Positions 45,896-57,583 of a DNA stretch of 64,000 nucleotides are shown one piece after another (the stretch's first letter is position 1; each line of letters opens with the position of its first letter). This stretch comes from Combretum micranthum (taxonomy: Eukaryota; Streptophyta; Magnoliopsida; Myrtales; Combretaceae), in NCBI GenBank assembly GCA_024138025.1, contig JAMXBD010000636.1, positions 682,001 to 746,000 on the forward strand. The letters are read 5' to 3'. Made by a program: the position numbers and the translations under genes. Under the pieces are notes generated by a model. It did not search any database and was not told the DNA's origin. It was given only the letters and a program-made list of their open reading frames with translations.

Positions 45896-46558
45896 TAAGA
45901 CAACAACAACATGATCATGCATGGACATGAGTTTATAACTAAGTAACATGACAAGAATTATTAATATAAAAGATGGAAGATATAGGAATGAAATTAGCAT
46001 ATAATAGAAATCAAGTATTGAGAAGTCTTAGCTTGTATCAAGACTTCCCATACTATTCTACAAATTCTACAAACTTGGGTGAATATTAAAATCGTGATTT
46101 TGACAACAATAGTTGAAATTATCATAATAGAAATCTTTAGAGAATTTGGTGGAATGATATAGCTTGACAACCACATATTAAGCCTAAAAACAAGTTTGAT
46201 GATAATATGGTAACATCTTTTGTGTAAAATACAATAGAGTTAAGCACAGAGTAGTCTCTCAGCGATAATAGTTGTTCTTTTTTGTTTAAGGCTTGAAGAT
46301 CACATTTTTCAGAGGTTTACACTTATTAGGATAACATGTTTTCAAAAACATTGAACGTTTAATTTTCTTCAAGTTGTGATACTCTTGAGGGTTTATATTT
46401 AGATTTCCACCAAAATATAAGAAAATTGGAATATTTGTTGCACTTGATTTTCATGTTCTTAATCTTCTGATGTTGAGGCACTCCATTTATTCCTATAATA
46501 GTAAATTTTGCACTACGACAAAGGATTTATGTCATCTCTCCAAAAAGATAGAAATTCA
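45896..46558 (+). repeat. Non-coding DNA including dispersed repeat R1, copy 1
   Basis: 46130-46558 is colinear with 55700-56100: TGGAATGATATAGCTTGAC, AGTTTGATGA, CATTGAACnTTTAA, ACTCTTGAGG, TTTTCATGTTCTTAATCTTC, CTCCATTT. It continues past the MITE at 46559. 45896-46130 shows nothing recognisable. Confidence 0.6.
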
Positions 46559-46680
46559 GGGCCTGTTTGGTAAAAACAAACTAGACACAAATTAGATACA
46601 AATGACAAACGGACAATTTTATTCATAAAAAGATCAAACAGACCAATACAGATGAAAAACAAACCTTCCAAACAAACACT
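46559..46680. mobile_element. Possible PIF/Harbinger-type MITE
   Basis: A 122 bp insert starting GGGCCTGTTTGG and ending CCAAACAAACACT, flanked by TCA and TTA, as for three-base target duplications of this superfamily. The colinear repeat at 56080 lacks it, which gives an approximate empty site. The terminal inverted repeats are imperfect. Confidence 0.5.
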
Positions 46681-47279
46681 TTAGCCACCGTCTACTTGAA
46701 AGATGCTTCTTTTCTCTTCATTGAGTACAACCGAACAACATGGGTTGTGTCATTAAAGTAAGGATCACCATACCTTTTTACTTAAACTATTTTACATTTG
46801 ACTAGACAAGTTTGCAGCAACATAATTAACATTAATATTAATTAAACAAAAATCTCAACAACTCCAACAAGATATTTTTACCCAAATTTATTAATTTATT
46901 CATATTATGCAATTGTAATTTATTAAACACATTATGTGTGATTCAAGCTGTAAAAATGCACAGATAGTGCTGCTATTGAAAATTCATAACTAGCTAGTTG
47001 CTAAAAAGAAAAAGGAAGAAAACAAACTTTGGCGCACCCTTTTAGAACCAGGTATGCATCTTAGCTTTTGTGTACAAATGATGATGCGCTGTCAAGGCAT
47101 TAAGGTTGAGGTAGCTAGTATGACCATAAGGCCTGAAATAAACGTATCATTGATGCATGGATAGCTAAATTTTGGTTTTTCCCATCAATTTGGTTAGCAC
47201 CAAAAAGTTTAAAGATGCAATGTTAACAATTCTTAAATTTTCAATGTTTGTTGAATTTTCACATTTTGTTAATACAAGA
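46681..47279. other. Non-coding stretch, no gene seen
   Basis: AT-rich. The first 40 bases finish repeat R1; the rest shows no domain, ends or repeats I could support. Confidence 0.35.
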
Positions 47280-47785
47280 TTGAAAATATGTACAGGTTAC
47301 TATCGTACAAAAATGGCAAGTCAAATCTTATAATCAAGCCTATAATTAATCCAATTAAGTCTAAGTCCTATAATTATCTATAATCAATCCAGTCAATGTT
47401 CCTATAATTCTACTACTACTAAGAATGGAAAAATTGATATTTTCCTAATATGTACAAGAATGTCTCTGATATAGTAAGTGTTGAATATAATCTTTCTTTC
47501 ACTCTCCCTCAAGTTAGAGCATGGAGATTGAAAATGCCCAACTTGCAGAGCAAAGAATGAAATCTGTCTTTCCAAGAGCTTTAGTAAAATGTCAGCAATT
47601 TGATTATGAGATGAAATCGAGTGAGGAATAAGAGTTTAGACTAAATATGCTAGAATAAAATGGCAATCAATCTCGATATGTTCCGTACGTTCATGAAAGA
47701 TAGGATTGTAGCTATATGCATTGCTGCTTGGTTGTCACAAAAAAAAAATTACCGAGACTCCCCTCTGATACATGAAGTATGTCAA
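47280..47785 (-). pseudogene. Ty1/copia RNase H tail and LTR scrap
   Basis: Minus-strand blocks: CDNQAAMHIA (about 47755), then after a frameshift PIFHERTEHIEIDCHFIL (about 47700), HNQIADILLKLLE (about 47600) and LQVGHFQSPCSNLRE (about 47545). This is the C-terminus of a copia polyprotein of another family. A purine tract GAGGGAGAG precedes a likely 3' LTR starting TGAAAGAAAG (47510). Immediately upstream (47776-47765) is TGTATCAGAGGGG, a decayed initiator-Met PBS, suggesting that gag to reverse transcriptase were deleted between PBS and RNase H. 47790-48060 may be the matching 5' LTR, but the two LTRs are not visibly alike. Confidence 0.65.
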
Positions 47786-48060
47786 ACAAATCACCAATCA
47801 AATGTGTGAAAGTCATGAAAGAAATAGCAGTCGAGCGAGAAAAATGTGAAAATGAAAACAGACAATTGAGAAAGATGTATTTTACTCAAAAGTTATAACA
47901 GGAAAGTTTGAAGATTATATAGGACAAGAAGTAAAAAACAGCTGTAACTAGCTGTAAACAGAGCGGCTAAAGACCCATGGCTAAAGACTCATAAGCTAAA
48001 ACACGTGGAACATAATAAATAATAAAAACGCAGCCTCCACATCAACTCTGTTAGTATGAT

Positions 48061-48925
48061 GGATCACAGCAGCCTAAATAACTACCTGAGCATTAGGTGA
48101 GGTAACTTGATATTTTGAATTCACAAAGTGTTTTTATTATTTACTCTCCAATCCGCAGGTTTAATCATCATTATATAGTGAGATTACTGAAGGCAAATTA
48201 GGCTAAGTCAAGTCATTACTCTGCATTTATTCAACGCCAATGCATTATCTTGGATAATTTATTTACATCAAGAAGTATAGTTTTACATTAGAAATGAATT
48301 TCGTAATTAATTTTAATTTCTTCATGATTTTGATGCATAAGAATCATGTTGTGTATACACTTCTATCAACCTATCGTATTACAATTTCATTAATATTTTC
48401 GATTCTCATATACATTAACCTCTAGACTAACTAGTAGTTCCAAATATCTATGTCTTTAGCTCGATATTTCTTCCAGGCAAATGCATTATAAGAACCTTGT
48501 CTAAGTCATCCTGCTCCAATATGTCTACAAAATGGGTTCTCAGAATTTGTTTCCAAGTGACATCGATTTGATAAAACAAAATAGTACGTCAAATATAAAT
48601 GCTTTAAGCACATATATAAAATGGAATGCAAATAAAAGGGTTTGTTTCTTCTTTTATCCCTTTCTTAATTAGGTATGTACTACCTAGTAAATGAAGTAAG
48701 GCTTTATTTTTTGTATCATGTTCCTTTATAAATTACTTAACTTTGTGACAGTAGAGCACATCTTTCCAACAATGTAGGATGCTTTACTTGTCTCCATTAT
48801 CTTAAATAATTTAATAAGGTTGAAACCAATACATTACTAGTTAGCTTCACAACTTGTCTCCAAAGTGGTTCATCTAAAAAATTTTTAGCAGCTTTCTTAC
48901 CATATAAGAGATCAGGATCGACATA
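48061..48925 (+). repeat. Dispersed repeats R3 and R2, copy 2
   Basis: 48185-48245 matches 23650-23713 and 48265-48925 matches 40905-41495, so this stretch resembles the sequence around gypsy A without that element. The last bases ACATATGAT abut the gypsy B LTR at 48926. Confidence 0.6.
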
Positions 48926-49374
48926 TGATGCAACAATTAATGTGGATAAATTGAGAATACTTAACGAATGAATCTCAAAATCAAAACAATTGCACTCAAT
49001 GCAATATTCAGAGAGAATTCTCTAAACTAGGGTTTCAATATATAAAATGTTTTGAAAAACATAAGCTAGAGTTCCCAAGACTATTTATATGAATACGCAA
49101 AGTTCTAAAACGAAATAATAATAAATAACTCAAACAAATATAAGTTGGTAATAAGATGGCGGCTCAAGATCACAAATATTGGGCAGCCTAGAGTCGGCAG
49201 CTTACAAACCCTAGGCTGACAGCCTTCCTCATCAAAGCTAGTGGCTTATTGTCAGCTTTCCTTGTCTCTTCAAAGGTCAGCCTTTAAGGTCAGCAGCCTT
49301 TGTTCCGCTACTTTTTAGGTTGTTTCTTGGATGCTTCTTTTCTCATGAATGTGTCGGCTTTCTTGTCTACATCA
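48926..49374 (-). repeat. Gypsy B 3' LTR
   Basis: It starts TGATGTAGACAAGAAAGCC (49374), after the purine tract GCAGGTGGAAAAAGAG. TATA-like CATATAAATAG is at 49091-49081. CpG words lie upstream of it: GTCGGC at 49193-49198 and 49353-49358, and GGCGGC at 49158-49163. Confidence 0.8.
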
Positions 49375-51966
49375 CTCTTTTTCCACCTGCAAAGAACTCA
49401 ACACCAAGTTCTCATTTGGATATAAAGGTACATCATCAGGATGGTAAAGAAACATATTAGCAATGTTGGGAAACTTTCTCTCCTTAAGACACCATCACCT
49501 ATTCACCAACCTCAAAGACTGGTTTTCCGGCGATGTATATTAGCTGCCTCTTTTACTTAGCATTGACTACTCAATCTTCTCTTGGACCTCAGCTGTCACA
49601 GATTGCCAGTGTTCTTCCATATTCTTCGTTGTAGTACTAGATTCAAAACTCTTAGGAAATTTAATCAAATCCAAGTCATGTTAGGGAGTCTCCATATAGA
49701 CTACAGAGAAAAGGGATCTCCTTGTTGTCCTGTAAACTGCATTATTGTAGGCAAACTCTGCTTGAGTCATTGCAACATCCTACTGCTTCAGCTTCTCTCC
49801 ACAAATGCTTCTAATCAGGTTACCCAAGGTTTTATTGGTAACCTCTATCTATCAATCCATCTGTGGGTGGGCTGTACTGCAATAGTTCAAAAAATGAATC
49901 AAACATCTACCACAAAGTTCTCCAGAAATGACTCAAAAACTTGCTATTCTGATCCGATGTTATGGATTTAGGCACTCCATGCAAACAAACGACTTATCTG
50001 AAAAACAACTTCGCTGTGGCTTGAGCATCAGTAGCCTTCCTACAAGGGAGAAAATGAGCTATCTTGGAAAACCGTCAACACAACAAAAACAGAATCCGTG
50101 CCTCGTTGAGTACGAGGCAAACCCAGTATATAATCAATAGATAAGTCTTCCTCGGTGTTCCCGGGCAGTGGCATATATAAGCCAGTGTTTTAGGACTGTC
50201 CCCTTGCCGTCCAACACACATAACAACATTGCACCAGTTTACTCACATCTCTCCTTAGATGGAGCTAATATTACCCTCTCACTAACTACTGCAATAGTTT
50301 TGTCTCGCCCCAAATAACTAGCCAATCCGCCCTCATGTAAGTTACATATCAACTTCTCCCTAAGAGAAGATTCAGGCACACAAAGTTGATTCCCACGCAT
50401 CAAATACCCATCATGTATATGAAAATCTCTACTAGGCTGCCTATTCACACACTTGTCCCAAGTCTCCTTGAAATCCACATCATCTTCATATAATTCCTTC
50501 AGGTGTTCAAACCCCACTACCTCAACACTCAGAGTCATAAGCAAGTTGGCTCTCCTACTCAATGCATTAGCCACTTTGTTTTGTATCCCAGATTTATGCT
50601 TCAACCTAAACAAAACTTCTGTAAGAACTGAATCCATCCGACATGCATACATTTGCTTATCCTGGTTTAGCTATTCAAGTGTTTAAGGGCATCACAATCC
50701 GAATATAACATAAACTCCCTGCTTACCAGGTAATGCTCCCTAGTTCTCAAGGTACGCACAACAACATAAAATACTTTATCATAAGTAGACCAACTCCGTC
50801 TTGAGTCACTCAGCTTCTCACTGAAAAACACAACAGGCCTTTCCTAAGATAAAATAGCCTCAACTCTAACCCCGCTTGCATCACAATTTAGCTCAAACAA
50901 CTTATCAAAATCCAATAATGCCAAAACGGGTGCACTACATAATTTCTCCTTCAGGACAGCAAAACTACCCTTAGCCTCCTCATTCCGTTGGAATTTACTC
51001 TTTTTCAAGCACTCAATTAAAGGAGCTGTAGTCGTGCTAAATTGCCGAATGAACCTCTTATAACAACTAGCTAAGCCAAGGAAACTTCGCAGTTCAGTAA
51101 CTGACTTAGGGATCGACCACTCTCTAATCGCCTTCACCTTCTCCTCATCCACTTGAATCCCATCACTATTGACAATAAAAGCTTAAGAATAGCAACTTCC
51201 TAGTCATAAATAAGCATTTCTTCATATTCACATACAATTTACTCTCCTACAAAGTTGTCAACACTTCCCTCAAATGCAAAATGTGCTCACCCTCAGACTT
51301 ACTATATATCAAGATGTCATCAAAATAAACAACAAAAAAATGACCAATGAATGGTTTCAATACCTGATTCATGACACGCATGAAAGTGCCCGGAGCGTTG
51401 CTTAACACAAAGGGCATGACCAGCCACTCATAGAGGCCCTCCTTAGTCTTGAAAGCTGCCTTCCACTAATCCCCTAGCCTAATCCTAATCTGGTGATACC
51501 GGCTTCTCAAATCAATCTTTGAAAATATCACAGCCCCACTCAACCTATCAAGCATGTCCTCTAATTTAGGGATCGGGAACTTATACCCAATGGTAATCTT
51601 GCTGATCACCCTACTATCTACACACATCCTCCAACCATCATCTTTCTTGGGCATCAACAAGGTTGGCACAACACAAGGACTAATGCTCTCCTTTATGAAC
51701 TCCTTTCAAAGCAATTCTTGAACTTTCTCCTGTAAGATTTCACTCTTCTTTAGGCTCATCCTATAATGAGGTAAATTTGGCAAACTTGCACTAAGAATCA
51801 AGTCAATGTGGTGCTATATGTCTCGCATAAGAGGCAATCCATCCGGTAAATCATTCGATAGTACATCACTGAATTCCTTTAACAACTCTCTAACACCTTT
51901 TGCACTTTTTTAATCTTCACCTCCTCACCAATCGTCAATACCTCCTTACAATTAGAGCATGCACTG
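49375..51966 (-). pseudogene. Gypsy B reverse transcriptase, RNase H and integrase, broken
   Basis: Minus-strand blocks: [20 protein letters not shown] and [16 protein letters not shown] (51669-51466), [17 protein letters not shown] with the catalytic YFDD (about 51335), [24 protein letters not shown] connection (51115), and RNase [10 protein letters not shown] (50880) and LYSDCDALKHL (50705). Then linker [20 protein letters not shown] (50560), [20 protein letters not shown] and [14 protein letters not shown] (zinc region, 50340), and the integrase core with [18 protein letters not shown] (50130), SITSDQNSKFLSHFW (49960) and IEVTNKTLGNLIRSICGEK (49840). The tail is FPNIANMFLYHPDD (49460). All catalytic acidic residues appear to remain, but stops and frameshifts are frequent. 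Confidence 0.85.
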
Positions 51967-53443
51967 TGCTAGTGATGTGCCCTAGGCCATATGGATTCTT
52001 TATCATTTGTATGTTTGTTATCAAGTCATTTTAATTATCAAAGTTATTTTTGGCCTATTTACTTTGGTAATGTTATTCCTTGAATATTTAGTTATACCTT
52101 ATGTCGTTAAAGTATGTACTTTAATATAGAACCATAAGCTGAATTATAACTTTATTCTAAATTATCCCTAGTCACTCATTATGTGGAATGATAATGAATT
52201 AAGACTATATGATTGCTGTATGATGATCAAGTTTTACTGATCATGGATATGGGATATCAAATTCAGCACATAGATACAGACAGGAGTGTATTGTATTTGG
52301 ATTGACCAACTATAAGAATACTGTATGGATCAATGCAATAAGTATTCTTTTTTACAATGTTGTTTTAGTCCTTTACCTAATGGCACCATGAATTCCTAAT
52401 AGCAGTTTCCATGTTTTGATTCATCTCTTCATCATCTTTAATCGGATGATTAAGAATAAACTTGGACATGTAATATGTTATATAGAGGAATGTGAGTGTT
52501 AGTGAAGGGATTTGTTCATCTCATTAATTTGAGAGAGATATCTATCAGGCCCCTTGATGAGTAAGACTGAGAAATGCATGGCTATGCTCGAATGAATTGA
52601 TAAAGAGTTATCAATATCATTTGTTTAAGTCAGTCAAACTCTAGATTCAAGAAATAAGTAATTAGACAATATAAGAGTGTTTTATCCACACCTTATTTTG
52701 ATTATAAGATATCATGTCACAAAAAGACTGAAGAATAACTGTTAGTAGGTAAAGTCGATCATCGATCTTCACTAAAATTGGTAGACATAATGTCTTGCTA
52801 GAGACCAATTATGTCTGTAGTCCTAAAAAATGTTTAAGAGCTACTACCAATTTTATATGAACCTACAGGGTCACACATAAAGAATGAATAAGATGGATCT
52901 TCGATAATCGTATTGGAATTGATTAATTATTTATTTGTCGATTTTAATTAGATTAAAATTAACAAATAAATAAATTCGGATAATAAGGATATATATGTCT
53001 TTCTACATAATTTAAAGAGACATAACCCTTATATATATATCAGGGTAATTTGAAAAGACATAACCCTTATATATATCAGGGTAATTTGAAAAGACATAAC
53101 CCTCATATATATCACTATATATACTCCACTAGGTTAATTTTTGATCATCTGACGCTGGCCGTCATTGAGAAAGAAAATTCGTAACCTAGAAAGAGAGTGA
53201 GGATTCCCAAAGGTCGAAATTTCTCGACGTGCTAGCACACACGAAGATCCAATTCATTCGCGTGGATACCGGTAGAGGGAGTTGGTGTAATCTGCATCTC
53301 CTTGATCTCATCATCAAAATAAAAAGGTACACGATTCCCTTTTCTTTCTGATTTAATTGGAATGCTTGGATCCGATTGGGAATTTAAAAAAAAAAAACGA
53401 TTTTCCACTGCACGATTCAAATTTGGATCGAAAATTGACAACA
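51967..53443 (+). mobile_element. Copia-type solo LTR in gypsy B
   Basis: A 1,477 bp insert starting TGCTAGTGATGTGCCCTAGG and ending AAAATTGACAACA, flanked by a perfect 5 bp target duplication CACTG (51962-51966 and 53444-53448). No coding domain or second LTR. Near 52995-53115 a unit of about 37 bp containing GACATAACCCTTATATATAT is repeated three times. Removing the insert rejoins the protease-side and reverse-transcriptase-side gypsy B sequence. Which strand is sense is not certain; TGCTAGTGATGTGCCCTAGG as the start is the more familiar orientation. Confidence 0.85.
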
Positions 53444-53448
53444 CACTG

Positions 53449-55230
53449 TTTAGGGCTCCTTCATAGCATCTTCCATCTCCTTTGTAGAATGGGTAATGGT
53501 CAGGAACGAGCACCTTTCACTTTAGAAGCTTTGGACCTGTTCGTCTATTTTAGTGAGAGAAGGGTATACTTCACTCTGTCTCTCTCCAACCTATACACGA
53601 TCTCTTTACCTGCATGTTGGGCATTGATGTCAAACTACCAAAGCCTACTAAAAAAAAAGGTGATGGGCATCCATGTCTACTACATCACAATAGATTGTAA
53701 CCCTATATTTCCCGATGGAGAAGGGTACCTTACAGTGCTCTTTAACCTCAATCTTCTCTATTGCTTTGATCCACCCAATAGTACAAGGGTTTAGATGCTT
53801 CTCAATTGATAATTTTAAAGCCTGAATTGCTGCTCTTCCTATGATATTCTCACAACTGCCAATTTTTACAATCAAATCAAAAACACGACCATCAATCGTA
53901 TACCTAGTATGAAATAACTGATGTCACTAGTTCTCTTCCTCCTCCTTAGATGCTAACATTTATTTCCTAATCACATAAGTCCCTTCAGCATCTTCATCAT
54001 ATTCCTCATATTAATCACCTTCGTTAGGTTTACAACAAATCTCATCCTCCTCATCTCTCTCCACTATATTTACTCCTCTTCTATTCGGGCACTCATAGGG
54101 ATTGGTTTGCTTCTGCACCTCCTTCAATTCCACCACTTTCTTCCTTGTTGATTTATCCTCTTTCCACTCAACAGCACCCCCTTATATCTACTGAGTACTT
54201 TTAGTTTTTTCAACAGGTGATTTACTAGAACTGCCACCCCCATAATGCTTACTGCTATCAAATTGGTTGTTCTTCTCCTGTAACATCAATTCCACTTTAA
54301 TAGCCATGTTCTTGGCCTCATTCAAGGTACATAGTACATAGACCCCGATTCGATCATGGATCTGAGGTTTCAAACCTTCTAAATACCTTACTACTTGTTA
54401 GCCTTCACTTTCCCATAGATCATTCCTCTCCGCCAACCACATGAAATCTATGGTATACTCATGTACTATCCTTAACCCTTAGCGACATCACTAATATTAT
54501 TGAAATAGAATCTGTTCATAATCTGAGGGTAGGAAATCCCATTGCAACAGCTATTTCATCTAGTACCATGTCCTCACCAGCTATTTACCCTCTATATCTC
54601 CTACTTTGCAGTCTCTCCCACCAAGCAGAAATGTCTCCTTTCAAATGATATGCTACTAATTTACTCTGTTCCCCTCTAGGATTTCCATATATTTGAAGAA
54701 CCGATCAATATCAGCTATCCAATCAATAAAATCTTCAATATTTAGATTCTCGTTAAAACTGGGAATATCAACCTTTAATTTGAAATCACCTCTACCTCCA
54801 TAACCAAACCCATAGTTATCTCTCCTATTCCTACCACCAAAACCGCCTCTACCACCATAAATGCCTCCCCTATGGGATTGTTCTTCTTCAAACAAGATAT
54901 CATCTTCTTCCTCAAAATCATCATCGGATACCTGTAACCTACAATTTATAGCTACAAGTCTACCGAAGGGATCACCTCATGCATCTGTTGCTCTTGGTTA
55001 TCTCCCACCAACATTCCTATCTCTATTGTTATTAGGTCCCATCGTGCTAAATTGCACAACTAGGTCATCAAGGTGTTGTTCAAAACACTGAAATCTTTTA
55101 TTCAGGTCATCCAGCACCACCCTTTGATCTTGCACTTTAGCTCGCAAGGCTTTCACATCCCTAACAACGTTCGAAACATGACCGCCTCCTGAACTTCCAT
55201 GTCCTGACATCTCCACAAGAATCTTTTCCA
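53449..55230 (-). pseudogene. Gypsy B gag and protease, broken
   Basis: Gag starts at about 55231 (MEKILVEMSGHGSSGGGHVS) with a coiled-coil stretch (LRAKVQDQRVVLDDLNKRF). It continues with a glycine/arginine-rich segment (GGIYGGRGGFGGRNRRDNYG, about 54870) and the capsid lead-in (KVDIPSFNENLNIEDFIDW, about 54770). A zinc-knuckle end (ECPNRRG, about 54090) follows. The protease frame 53875-53648 reads MIVKIGSCENIIGRAA, where the catalytic D-S-G is K-I-G, so it is inactive. The plus-strand frames at 53357-53794 and 54861-55091 are shadows. Confidence 0.8.
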
Positions 55231-55241
55231 CTTTGATACCA
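55231..55241 (-). other. Gypsy B primer binding site
   Basis: Minus-strand TGGTATCAAAG lies 3 bases after the LTR end CTACGTCA (55245). It fits the initiator tRNA-Met site with one change. Confidence 0.75.
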
Positions 55242-55244
55242 GTT

Positions 55245-55655
55245 TGACGTAGCGAGTTAGCATGAATAAACTGAGAACACTTAGCAAGTAAATCTCAAAA
55301 TCAAAACCATTGCACTTAATGTAATATTCAAATAGAAGTCTCTAAACTAGGGTTTCAATATATGATAAAATGTTCTAAAAAACATAAGCTAAGGTTTCCA
55401 AAACTATTTATATGAATACACAAAGTCCTAAAATGAAATAATAATAAAAACTCAAACAAATATATGGTGGTAATAAAATGGCAGCTCAAGATCACAAATA
55501 TTGGGGGGGCTTAGAAGTAAGCTGGCCCTAAGCTGACAGCTTACAAAGCATAGGCCAACGGCATTCCTCATCAAAGCCAGCAACTTACTTTTGGCTTTCC
55601 TTGTCTCTTCAAAGGCCGGTCTTTAAGGCCAGCTGCCTTTGCTCCAGCTTTTGAT
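55245..55655 (-). repeat. Gypsy B 5' LTR, truncated
   Basis: It matches 48926-49374 from CTACGTCA (55245) to GCTCCAGC (about 55650); the first 45 bases of the LTR are missing. TATA-like ATATAAATAG is at 55413-55404. CpG words include GGCCGG (55614-55619) and many decayed forms (GCCAGC, AGCTGGCC). Confidence 0.75.
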
Positions 55656-56334
55656 AGATCAAAAGTAGAACAGTTTTCGAGAAATCATAGAATAGAGAAA
55701 TTGTTGGAATGATATAGCTTGACTACCACTGATTAAGCCTGTAAGAAAGTTTGATGAGAGTATGGTCAGTGGTAGTTGATCTTTTTAAAGGCCTACAAGA
55801 TCACGTAGCTTCTAAGATTTGCAATCAAAATTATTAGGATGACATGTTTTTAAAAAACATTGAACATTTAAATTTCTTCAGGTTGTGACACTCTTGAGGC
55901 TTATGTGATGATTTCCATCAATATATAAGAAAAATGGAATATTTGGTTCCACATTTATTTTCATGTTCTTAATCTTCTAATGCTGAGGTACTCCATTTGC
56001 TTTTGGAAGAGTAAATTTTCCAATATAACAATGGACTTTTGTCTTCACCTTCGTAAAAAAATGTAAATCTAGCTCATCGTCTGCTTGGATGATGCTTCTT
56101 TCCTCTTTAGAGAAGGTGTTCTATTTGTTTTTAATAATATAATTCTTCATGATTTTTGAATTTATTGGAGAAACCAACCAAAGACTATTTGTAGCAAATT
56201 ATATAAGTCATGTTTTTGCATCATTTTAATTTCACCAATTTCAACTCGATTTCAACGATATAACTACATCAGATATAAATGCTTCCGGGTATTGTAGATA
56301 AACCAGAGTCCAAAATAGATTGGCATGAGTAATT
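55656..56334 (+). repeat. Dispersed repeat R1, copy 2
   Basis: 55700-56110 is colinear with 46130-46720 (minus the MITE). No gene seen. Confidence 0.6.
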
Positions 56335-56930
56335 GAAGAGAGGTCAATCTTCCATTGTTATGTTCCCCTTATGAATTATTTTCTTAAGAAATTTTGTAAC
56401 AGTGCTTACTTGAAATCATGAAATAAAGTGGAAAACTTTTGTTCCTAACTAAAAAGATCTTGGAACCTTTTGAGAATTATGAAAAAAATTAAGGTTTGAG
56501 TTATGCTATGTTAAAACGTTATCAAGTATTAAGGTAGCTTGTAGATACTAAATGAGCTATTATAATTATCACCTGACACTCCCCCTCACTTGTGGGTCGA
56601 GACTTTGACTAAGGTCCATCAAGTGAACAATTTAATTAAATGAAGGGAGGTAAATTTTCCGGTGTTATGTTCCCTTTGTGGATTATTTTCTTAATAAATC
56701 TTACAACACTCTTCGCTTAAAATCATGAAATAAAGGGAAAAACTTTTATTCCTAGCTAAAAAGATCTTCAAACCTTTTAAGAATTATGAAAAAAATTAAA
56801 GGTTGAGTTAAGCTATGCTAAAGCCTTATCAAGTTTTAAGGTAGCTTGTAGATATGGTATGAGCTACTACCTCACTTGTGGGTCGAGGCTTTGACTAAGG
56901 CACACCAAGTGTATAGTTTAATTAAATGGG
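56335..56930. repeat. Tandem duplication, about 306 bp units
   Basis: TTATGTTCCC at 56359 and 56665 sets the period at 306. Both units continue with ATTATTTTCTTAA, AATCATGAAATAAAG, AAAAAGATCTT, GAATTATGAAAAAAATTAA, AAGGTAGCTTGTAGATA, and then a minus-strand TRIM piece CTCACTTGTGGGTCGAG. By eye the units differ at about one base in eight. Confidence 0.85.
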
Positions 56931-57583
56931 GTTACAAGTGCACAAGGTTCAAACTTATGACATCCTTCTGTAATACGAAGTTCATATTAGTGCCATAACC
57001 CTCTAATCTGCTTGAGCTTTTTTATTAGATGATTACGATACTAACCTTAATATGATACTAAAGCAGGAAGTCATAAGTTCAAACCCGTGCAGACTCGTTA
57101 TAATCCCATTAAAATTACACTTGATGGATCTTAGTCAAAAAATCAAAGTCTTGACCCAAATGTGAGGGGGAGTGTTATAAAATAAATATAATAGTCCACA
57201 CTATATATACAAATTTAAGTTTTTATATTAGATGGTTATTGTACTAACCTTAACATGGTACCAGAGTAAGAGGTCATAAGTTTAAACCCCTATGCAAGCT
57301 TTTAGATTAGATGGTTGTTGCACAAATCTTAATTGATACCGAAGGAGGAGCTTATGAGTTCGAACCCTTAAGTAGTCATTTCAACCCCCATTTAGTTGAA
57401 AGGGGAGTGTTATAAAATAAACATAATAGTTTATATTATATCTAGAAGTTTAAGCTTTAAGATTAGATGGTTGTGGAGCTGACCTTAACACATGGTATCA
57501 AAGCAGGGGAGCATGTTTAATTAAATTGTCCACTTAATGACCTTAGTCAAAGTCTTGACCTACAAGTGATAGGGAGTGTTAGG
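56570..57583. mobile_element. TRIM array (miniature LTR retrotransposon), concatenated and partly inverted
   Basis: Complete short LTRs start TGTTATAAAATAAA at 57173-57255 (83 bp) and 57408-57492 (85 bp), and a third starts at 57577. Each is preceded by AGGGGGAG or AGGGGAG (polypurine) and followed by an initiator-Met PBS (TGGTACCAGAG at 57256; TGGTATCAAAGC at 57493-57504). Internal domains are only 80-150 bp and include AGTCAAAGTCTTGACC. Partial copies lie at 57010-57170 and 57299-57405. Inverted pieces lie at 56570-56640 and 56865-57005. No protein is encoded, so these are non-autonomous. Confidence 0.75.

Larger units (their letters stand above)
48926..55655 (-). mobile_element. Ty3/gypsy element B, nested by a copia-type solo LTR
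   Basis: A minus-strand element with 5' LTR 55245-55655 (truncated at its start), PBS, gag, protease, reverse transcriptase, RNase H, integrase, polypurine tract and 3' LTR 48926-49374. A 1,477 bp solo LTR sits between protease and reverse transcriptase. Wording is close to gypsy A throughout (for example [21 protein letters not shown]), so they are sister families. All frames are broken. Confidence 0.85.

Noticed and set aside
53357..53794. Plus-strand frame of 145 residues
   Set aside because: It spans the solo LTR end and antisense of gypsy B protease; no domain.
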